Source: Cyanophora paradoxa (taxonomy: Eukaryota; Glaucocystophyceae; Cyanophorales; Cyanophoraceae). From it: a stretch of DNA of 64,000 nt. This document shows positions 57,078 to 64,000 of the stretch, in pieces. Both the position numbers and the translations under genes were made by a program. Location: positions 124,001 through 188,000 of the forward strand of contig QPMI01000477.1 of assembly GCA_004431415.1 (NCBI GenBank), written 5' to 3'. The notes beneath the pieces were generated by a model that was not told where the DNA came from, made no database searches, and saw only the letters and a program-made list of their open reading frames with translations. Every line of letters begins with the position of its first letter. The first letter of the stretch is position 1.

Positions 57078-57275
57078 CTTTGTGTAGCGGCCTCAAGTGC
57101 CTTCGCTTCAAAAAGCGTCAAATTCGGAATTTCAAGTTTCTCAGCAAAATATTCGAATTCATTCAGAGGGAGGCTGGCCATGGCAAAGGACTTTGTAGCG
57201 GCTTCAAGTGCCTTCGGATTCGCTTGAAAAAGCTTCAAGTTCCTGAGCAAATAGAATATTCGGATTCATTCAGAG
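57078..57275 (+). repeat. imperfect direct repeat of about 85-90 bp
   Basis: Two copies start with TTTGTAGCGGC/TTTGTGTAGCGGC followed by TCAAGTGCCTTCG, share CAGCAAA/GAGCAAAT and an ATTC(G)GATTCATTCAGAGG-type end, and are about 110 bases apart (57078-57170 and 57189-57275). Confidence 0.7.
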
Positions 57276-57462
57276 GCCACAAAAGGGTACCCCCCGTCCC
57301 CCCCCCCCCCTTCCTTCCGCAGGCGGTCGACGGCGAGGGCGAGTTGGCGGTGGAGGGTGGGGCGGGGGCGGGCGCGGAGGGGTACGGGGCTGAGGCGGCC
57401 TTCGGCGCGGACGGCCTCGCCGCCGCCGCCGCCTTTGCCTCCGAGCACCTGTCAAGCTATGA

Positions 57463-57561
57463 CAAGCTCCTGGCGCGCGCGGGCCCGAGCCCTCGGAGCT
57501 TGACATACATAAGAGCTTGACATATGCCCTCAGAGGAGGGCCCGCGCGCGCCAGGAGCTTG
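57463..57561. repeat. perfect 24-nt inverted repeat with 51-nt loop
   Basis: The left arm at 57463-57486 (CAAGCTCCTGGC...GGGCCC) is exactly complementary to the right arm at 57538-57561. The loop and right flank hold three GAGCTTGACRTAYATA-like words. A short flanking pair (AGCTATGAC / GTCATAGCT) extends the symmetry with interruptions. Confidence 0.9.
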
Positions 57562-57732
57562 ACGTATATAAGCTAGATACACGTCATAGCTACTGGGCTT
57601 CCGCTCCGCTCTGGCGGAACTCGGCCTTATCTACATAACTACTAATACTACGAAATCAATGAACCGATCGATGGCCGTGCACGCCCCGCGCACCTCCGGC
57701 GCACGCCGGCGCCGGCGGGGACGGGGCCGGGG

Positions 57733-60700
57733 TCAGCACTCGGGGAAGGAGGCGGTCCAGCGGGAGCCGGCGACGATGGGCCCGAGGCACGCGAGCAGCC
57801 GCCGCTGCACCTCTGCCGCGCACGGGATGAACAGGAACGCCGGCGGGTGCGTCGCCAGCGTCAGCCGCACCCCTGCGGCCCCGTCAACGTCGGCCCAGAA
57901 AAGGGCGCGGGAGGGATTCGAACCCTCGACGAGGCGCAGCCGCTGCTCGAGCCGCACGACGCTCGCACAGGCGACCCGCTCGAGCTCCGCCTGCGCCCGC
58001 CGCGTTGGGGAACGGGATGCGGGGCCGGGCGGGGTACGGGCCGCACGGTCCAGGAGGCGCCACCGGCGGAGGCCGTCAGGAAGTGGAGGCGGAGGGCCGT
58101 GACCGCCACCAGGTCGTGCTCGCACACCTGTACCCCCGGCCTGAGGGGCGGTGCCCGAGGGGGGCGCGGGGCGGGCGGGGGTACCATGACGCTCTCGAAG
58201 AGGCGGTCGTCTGGGGAGGGGAGGCGGGGTGGTGGTGAGGCCGAGGCGGCGCGGGGGCGGGCGGGGCCGGGGCGGTGCACCGTCCTTGAGCTGCATGAGG
58301 TCCGACCGGACAAGGGCCTCCCGCGCCGCGCTGCCCCCGGCGTCAGACGCGCGAAAGAGAGCTCCATCCGGGCGGGGGCGGGGGGCGGGGGCGGGCCTGA
58401 GGGCGGGGTCGAAGGGGGCGACGTTGAGGAGGTAGCCGCAGGTGCGGGGCACGCGGGCGCGCCCGTCCTCCCGCAGCGCCGCGTCCTCCTCCACCGCGTG
58501 CGCCAGGCCCTCTGCCCAGCGAGCCTCGCTCAGGCCGGGAGGGCGGGTCGGGCGGGGCGGGGCGGGGCGTGCGGACCGGAGAGCTTGGCGAGGGCGGCGA
58601 AGGCGCCGAGGGCCGGCTGCACGGCGAGGCCCAGCGCCGCCCCCGCGAACGCCAGCGCCGCCCCACCTGGCGCGGGCTCGAGCGAGGGAGGGGCGGGAGG
58701 CGAGGCGGGGCGGGGCGGGCTCGGGGTACGCGCACGGGGCCGCGGCGGCGGGCGGACCAGACGGGCTTGGAGACGAGGCCGGCGACGGCCCCCGCGGCGC
58801 GGATCGCGAGGATCTTGGCGCCCTGGCGCGCCCCCTCGCCCGGCGTCAGCGGCACCTGCGCGCCCCGCGCCGCTCAGGCGCAGCCCAGGCGAGCGGGAGC
58901 GGGTGGGGGCTACGCGGGCCTGGAGCTCCTCGCGGGCGATGGCGCGGGCGAACCAGGAGCGGCGCGAGGGGCCGAAGAGCGCCGCCTTCGCAAGCGTCCC
59001 TGCGCCCGCCCCCGCGTCAGATCGGACGAGATCGAATTCGAGGGCCGCCCGCGGGCAGCGGGGCGCACCTGCGATCTTGTGCGTCGTGCGCGCCGTGCCC
59101 GCTAGGATGGATAGCGCCAGCGAGCGGCTCGCCTGCGCGGCGGGGGTACCGTGGGGAACGAGAAGGAGGGGTACGGGGGAAGTGGGACCTCGGAGAGGCC
59201 GGCGGAGGACTCCATTCGCGACGTGAGCAGCTGCCGCGGCGGTTCAGGGGCAATGAAAGACAACGCGGGGTACGGCGTGCCATTTGGGTCGACGAGAGCA
59301 CATCGCGGAGGCCCCCCTGCAGGGGTACGAGAGTCGGTTGGGGAAGAGAGGGCTGCGGGGGTACAAAGACACGCCTTGACACCGTCGAGGAGGGCGAGGG
59401 GGTCGCCCAGGATATCCAGCCGCCCCAGGACCTTGCCGGGGAGCGCGGGTTCGAGTCCCGCACGGGCCGGTTCTCGGGAATGGGGGTACAACAGCGCGCA
59501 CCTGGCCGAGGGCGGCGCGGACCTCCGCGCGGTAGAACATCGCGAACTGTACCCCAGAGCGTCAGGGGGGTACGCACACGGCGCTTGGAGGAAAGGGGGG
59601 TACGGTGCGGGCCTGGAGGAGGACGACCTCGGGGAGGCCGTAGGCGTCGGAGGCCTCCAGCTTTCCCACCGCCAGCGGAACCTGCGCCCGCCGCCGGCTC
59701 GGCTCGGGGGGTACGGGGAGTCGGAGCCATGGGGGGGTACGGGGCACGCCTTCTCGAGGTTGAGGAGCGCGGCGCCGAAGTCGTGCAGCAGGTCCGCCAT
59801 GAAGTGGTACCTAGGGGGAAGTCAGGGGGGTACAGGACGGAGCAGGGGTACGTGTGCGGCGCGCCTGCGGAGCTCGACGGAGGCGGAGGGGGACGCCTTC
59901 ACGGTCACGAAGAGCTCCAGGGGGGCCACCAGGAGGCTCTGGGGTACGGCGATTGGTTCGTGCGGGCGGCGGAGTGGGGGCGGGCAGGAAGGCGGGGGGT
60001 GGGCGCCTCGATGTAGACGCGCTTGGGCGGGGGCACGAGGGGCGAGCCGTGGCCGGGAGCCCCCGGCATCTCGCCCTCTGCCGGCCGCTCAGGTTCTGGG
60101 AAGAGGGGGGGAGGGAGCGGGCGCGGGGTACCCGGGGCGGGGAGGGAGGCGTGGGTGTCGCCGCGGCCGGCGATGGCCGACAGGTCGGCCTGCGGCGGCC
60201 TCAGCCTCAGCCTGCCGGCTTCAAAAAGGGACCGGGGGCGTGGGGCGGGCCTTGAGGCGGCGGAAGAGGAAGAGGCAGAAGCGGATGAGCTCCACGATGA
60301 GCTCCTCGTGCAGCCGCAGGTCCTGCGCCGCACCCGTCGGCGGCAGGGGGAAGGGGGGAAAAAGCATGGGGGTACGAGGGGTGCGATTGTGAGGTAGATC
60401 TCGCGGAGGTGGACCACCTGTGGGGCGGCGGGCGGGCGGGGCCGGCTCAGAGTTGAAGGGAGAGGAGCGGGGGCGGGGCGGGGTGGGGACCTCGCCGCCC
60501 TCGGCGGCCTGCTCGAGACCGAACTCGAGGGCCGCTCCCGCCCCCTCCGCCGTCGGCACAGACCGCGCGATGTCCGCCCACGCGCTCTGCGAGGGAGGCT
60601 CGGATGCGAGGGAGGGGGAGGGCGGGGGAGTGAGTACCCCCGGGTTGAGGGAGCTGTCGCGGTGCAGGCGCCGCGGGGGGCCGAAGAGGACCTGCGGGGG

Positions 60701-63700
60701 CCCTTGAGCGGCCGGGGGCGGAGGCTCCGGGGCGGAGGCGCGCTGGCTCGCCTGGAAGCCCGGGCGCATGAAGCGGCAGTTGTCGCACTGCAGGGACGCC
60801 ACCCGCGCCACCACCTGCACCCCCGCGCCGATCGGGCCGGGCCGCCCCGGGCGTGCAAGCTGAGAGGGCGGAGGGCGGCGCGGACCTGCCGGGAGCCGCC
60901 GTTGAGCTTGACGGCCGCCACGATGCCCTCCGCCGCCAGGTGCAGCACCTGCCGCGGAGTGGGCCCCCCCGCCCCGCCCCGCGCGGCCCGGGCCCCCGCC
61001 GACCTCCGAGGCGTGGTTGGAGAAGACGGAGACGTGCACGCCTGCCGCCCCGCTCGTGAGCCCGGATCGAGGGCTCCCGCAGGGCCGCCCCCTCAGAAGG
61101 CGGGGCCGCACCGGCGATCTCGAGCTCGGCGCTGACGGTGCCGGGGGCATCCTCCTCCTCCTCCCCGGCCCCCTCCGCCTCCACCTGCCCCCCAGGCCCG
61201 TCGATGGGGAGGAAGGGAAGAGAGGGGCGGCGGAGGGAGGACCTGGTGGGTGGAGGCCTTGCGGCGGAAGGGCCCGCGGGGCGGGGCGGCGCCCGGCAGG
61301 GGCGCCGGCGTCGGCCCGTGGTCGCTCGCCTCGCCAGGGCCCAGCACCGCGCCCCGCCGCCGGCTGCCGTTCCGGCCCGCGGGATCAGCCCCAGCCGAAG
61401 CAAAGCGGGAGCCGGCTCGCGGACCTCGGGTCGAAGGCGCCGGCGCGCTGGCTCGCGTCCAGCGGCTCCCCCGGGGCGTACGTCGACGCCGCCGGCTGCG
61501 CGCGCCGGCTCAGAAGGAAGGGGGTACAGGAAAGACGACGGGGCGGGGCGGGGCGGGGGCGGGCCTGGAGGGAGGGGTCCATGCGGATGGCGGGCGACTC
61601 GGGCGCCGGGCTCGAGCCCCCCCGCCTCCCCCCGAAGATCTGCCCCCGGCCCGGGCGTCACTCGGGCCGTTCCGAGGGCGCGCGGCGCGCGGCCCATCCA
61701 AGGCTTCGGGGGGCGGGCGCCGCGCTGCTCGCCTGGGCGGCGGCGCCCTCGAGGTAGGAGAGGCCGGCGGCGACGCCCCCGACGAACGAGCCGAAACGCG
61801 GCAGCGGCCGCGCGCGCGGCGCCGACCCCGCCGGCGACGCCTCGGCCGCCTGCCGGCGCCCGTCAGGGCGCTCGAGGAAGCGGAGGGCGGGAGGGAAGCG
61901 GGCGGGCCTCGCGGGGGGCGGCGGCGCCGAAGACGACGCGGAGGACGCGCTGCGAGCCCTTCGCCTCGATCTGCGCCCGCACGCACGGCCCGCCCCGCTC
62001 CCGCTCCCCGGGGAACGTCACCGCCCCCAGCCGCGTCGGCTGCGCGCGCCGCCCGGCCGGCGTCCCATCAGAAGGGCTGAGTGCGAGGGAGATGGGGCGG
62101 GCACCTTGCGGATGGCGACCTCGGAGGGCTGGCCGCTGCCGAAGAGCGGGGGCACGCGGAGGCAGATGGCGGGCAGCGCGCCGCCCTCGGGGCGCGGGTT
62201 GTCCCAGCAGAAGGGCTGCCACTTGCGCGCCCCCACCACCAGCCGCCCCGCCGCCTCCTCCCCTGGTCGCCCGCGCACGCCGTAAGAGGAATCTTTTCAG
62301 AGCTCGGGGCGGAGCGGATCGCACCCTCCTGCCAGACCTCGATCTCGACGGGGAGGTGGTTGGAGACGCGGAAGGGCGCCGTCTCCTCCCTGTCGAAGAA
62401 GACGTGCAGGCACGGCCTGCGCCGCGCGACGCGGGGTCGAGGTTGAGGGGCGCGGCCGGCGGCGCGCGGGAGGAGAAGACGAAGCTCGAGCGGACCCCTG
62501 GAGCTCGATGTAGATGGCGAGGAGGGCGGCGGGGGCGCCCGCCGCGTCCCGCAGCTGCAGCACGATGAGGTCCGCCTTCGAGACCGGCACCGGCGGCGAC
62601 CAGTGGCTGTGCAAAAGCTACAATGAGCACGCGAGAGGCGCGGGGCGGGGCGGGGCGGGGCGGGCCTGAGGTTGTCGCCGGCGAGGCGGAGCTGGAGGGC
62701 GCGCCTGCCCTCGCCCGGCCAGCGCCACACGTGCGTCTCCCCGGGCTGCAGCGCACGAGGGCGACGCGGTGCGGTGAGACGGACCGAGAACCGAAGCGAG
62801 GGGAAGGGCGGGGCGGGGCGGGGGACCTGGAGGTGGAGGGAGGGGGCGACGTCGGCGTCGTCGTAGAGGACGGAGCGGGCGACCAGCGGCGGGCCGCTCC
62901 GGTTCGTCACCACCCACTTCGGCAGCTGCGGGGCGGGGTCGAGGCGTTGGGCTGGGGTTGGGACTAGGTTGAGGTCTCAGGCACGCACGACGAGGGCGCG
63001 GCGGGTGAGGGCCGAGCCGGTGCCGATCCAGGCGAGGGAGGGCGGGTCCACCCACACGCCCACCTGCATCCAGGTTTCAGCGGGGGGGCCGAGGGCGTGG
63101 GCGTGGGCGGGGCGGGGCGGGGCGGGGCGGGGCGGGCCTCCTCGCCGGAGCGGTACTCGACGCGGGAGACCTCGTCCCGCCTCGCGTGGTCCGCGTCCGC
63201 CCTGCGGGCCACGCAGGCCAGCCGCCCCGCCCGTGCCCGTGAGCGGCGACGCGGGGAGGGGCGGGGCGGGGCGGGGCGGGGCGGACCCCTTCGGGGGCGG
63301 GATGACGAGCGTCGCGTCGTTGCCGTCCAGCGCCAGCGGCCGCGAGAAGCTTCCGGGGCGTTAGAAGCTTCGAAATTAAAGGCGTCAGGGGCGGGCGGAC
63401 CTGACGCGGGACTCGAGGCCCTCCATCTCGGCCGGCCGCGCCAGGCAGAGGCGCGCCGCGTGGATCGCCCCGCCCACGCCCCGCGTCCCCTCCGCCAGGA
63501 TCGGGAAGGGCGCCGACCCGCCCGGCGCGATGCTCAGCGGCGCGACGCCCTGCGGTGGCCCTTAATCAGCTGCCACCTGCAACCCCCCCGCCCCTCTTCG
63601 AAGCTGCGGCGGGCCTTGGAGCGGGCGTCGTAGGCGAGGAGGGGCTCGGCGGTGCGGTTGACGAGGAGGTAGGGGAGGACCAGCGCCGCCTTGCGCGTCG

Positions 63701-64000
63701 TCGAGACCACCGCTGCGCCCCCGCTGCGTGAGGCGCGCGGCGGAGGTGCGGAGGGCAGGAGCGCGGGGCACCGCCGATGGTGCCGCCGACGCGGTCCGGG
63801 AGCGAGGCGCGCCCGAGCTGCAGCCGTCATCGGAAACGCGGAAAGAGCGGAGGGCAGCGGGGGCCAGCGGGGCGCGGGAGCGGACCTGGCCCTCGGAGCG
63901 TGTGACGACGAAGAGGGCGACGCAGGCGCCGCCCCCGATGGGCGCCAGCACGCACCCCGCCCGGCTCGCCTCCCGGTACCGCCCCACCCGCACCTGTCTC
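57733..64000 (-). CDS. VPS13-family lipid-transfer protein, C-terminal part (5' end outside window)
   Basis: Stop TGA is at 57733-57735; the gene runs off the right edge. Upstream exons show a VPS13 adaptor-binding-like region: LVLPYLLVNRTAEPLLAYD (63700), LPKWVVTNRSGPPLVAR (62930), ETHVWRWPGEGRRALQLRL (62730), FRVSNHLPVEIEVWQEGAIR (62370) and KWQPFCWDNPRPEGGALP (62210). Later come GVHVSVFSNHASEVG, VVARVASLQCDNCRF, DLRLHEELIVELIRFCLFLF, HFMADLLHDFGAALLNLEK and VLGRLDILGDPLALLDGVKA. The last matches the conserved VPS13 segment on Gly-Asn/Asp-Pro and the following GV. A Gly/Ala-rich amphipathic stretch (GARQGAKILAIRAAGAVAGLVSKPVW, split in two here) resembles the ATG2/VPS13 C-terminal helix. 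VPS13 proteins move lipids between organelles at contact sites; the N-terminal bridge part is not in view. Confidence 0.82.
57903..57997 (-). other. tRNA-like sequence (class II shape) inside the VPS13 gene
   Basis: On the minus strand: possible acceptor strand GGCGCAG (57997-57991) against CCGCGCC (57910-57904), 6 of 7 paired; a Ser-tRNA-like A-box region with CGAGCGG; a CGAGC/GCTCG stem with an 8-nt loop; a GCAG/CTGC mini-arm where a class II variable arm would be; a perfect T-arm GAGGG-TTCGAAT-CCCTC (57927-57911); then TTTT (57902-57899). The anticodon loop lacks the usual C-T and purine positions, so a functional tRNA is unlikely; a pseudogene or relic is possible. The same bases are also open in the VPS13 frame (EGSNPSRALF). 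Confidence 0.35.
59445..59468 (+). other. isolated tRNA T-arm-like element
   Basis: GCGGG-TTCGAGT-CCCGC followed by ACGGGCC has the form of a T-arm plus acceptor 3' strand. No matching 5' half is found. It lies in what I read as a VPS13 intron, just upstream (in gene order) of the VLGRLDILGDP exon. Confidence 0.3.

Larger units (their letters stand above)
56916..57732. other. convergent intergenic region rich in repeats
   Basis: It lies between the paralog D stop and the VPS13 stop. It holds the CTGCAG tract, the direct repeats and the inverted repeat, listed separately. An Ala/Gly-rich open stretch at 57320-57450 after a TTCCGCAG could be an exon of a small plus-strand gene, but no start or partner exon was found. 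Confidence 0.5.

Noticed and set aside
59380-59470. Complete tRNA gene on the plus strand
   Set aside because: Only the T-arm half is present. The upstream 60 bases are VPS13 coding sequence on the other strand (LGRLDILGDPLALLDGV).
1-64000. CRISPR arrays, bacterial operons, insertion sequences or an integrated virus
   Set aside because: Genes are intron-rich and eukaryotic, no spaced short repeats or transposase/integrase signatures were found, and no capsid or polymerase motif was noticed.

Overview
This is a nuclear eukaryotic window. It is very GC-rich (I estimate about 70%) and gene-dense, and almost every gene is cut by many introns of about 40-110 nt. The gene content (myosin, calpain, Integrator subunit 9, VPS13, C2CD5-like, F-box/LRR, p97-interacting adaptor, RS-domain proteins) and the CpG-rich, C-rich mini-introns suggest a single-celled alga or other protist, perhaps of haptophyte or stramenopile type. 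The sequence alone does not fix the lineage. Exon structures were worked out by hand from reading frame and protein family. Gene extents are usually firm, but many individual exon edges are not.

Layout. 1-1220 (+): 3' end of an unrecognised gene with more conventional, AT-richer introns. 2453-7647 (-): multi-pass membrane protein. 7840-11084 (+): protein of 59-residue tandem repeats with one frame break. 11327-11821 (-): single-exon membrane/coiled-coil protein. 12024-18423 (-): C2CD5-like protein. 19169-23982 (+): calpain. 24099-27004 (-): INTS9. About 27583-29567 (+): WD40 protein. 29614-31558 (-): F-box/LRR protein. 31714-32253 (+): small myristoylated p97/VCP-interacting protein. 32341-33246 (-): unrecognised 157-residue protein. 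33460-40200 (+): myosin heavy chain. 40674-56915: four paralogous genes (three -, one +) for proteins with RRM-like domains, an RS domain and a shared C-terminal helix. 57733-64000 (-): C-terminal part of a VPS13-family protein that continues past the window.

Genes mostly alternate in divergent pairs (gaps of about 150-750 bp) and convergent pairs (gaps of 46-500 bp), so promoters are probably shared and bidirectional.

The most unusual features are these. First, splice donors look like GT-N-C-(G/C)-C instead of GTRAGT, several GC-AG introns are forced by reading frame, and a GTACCCC word recurs inside introns. Second, there is a lineage-specific-looking cluster of RS/RRM paralogs, itself about splicing, with an internal duplication. 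Third, long C homopolymers always lie on the sense strand. Fourth, a tRNA-like sequence is embedded in the VPS13 gene. Fifth, a perfect 24-nt inverted repeat lies between two genes.
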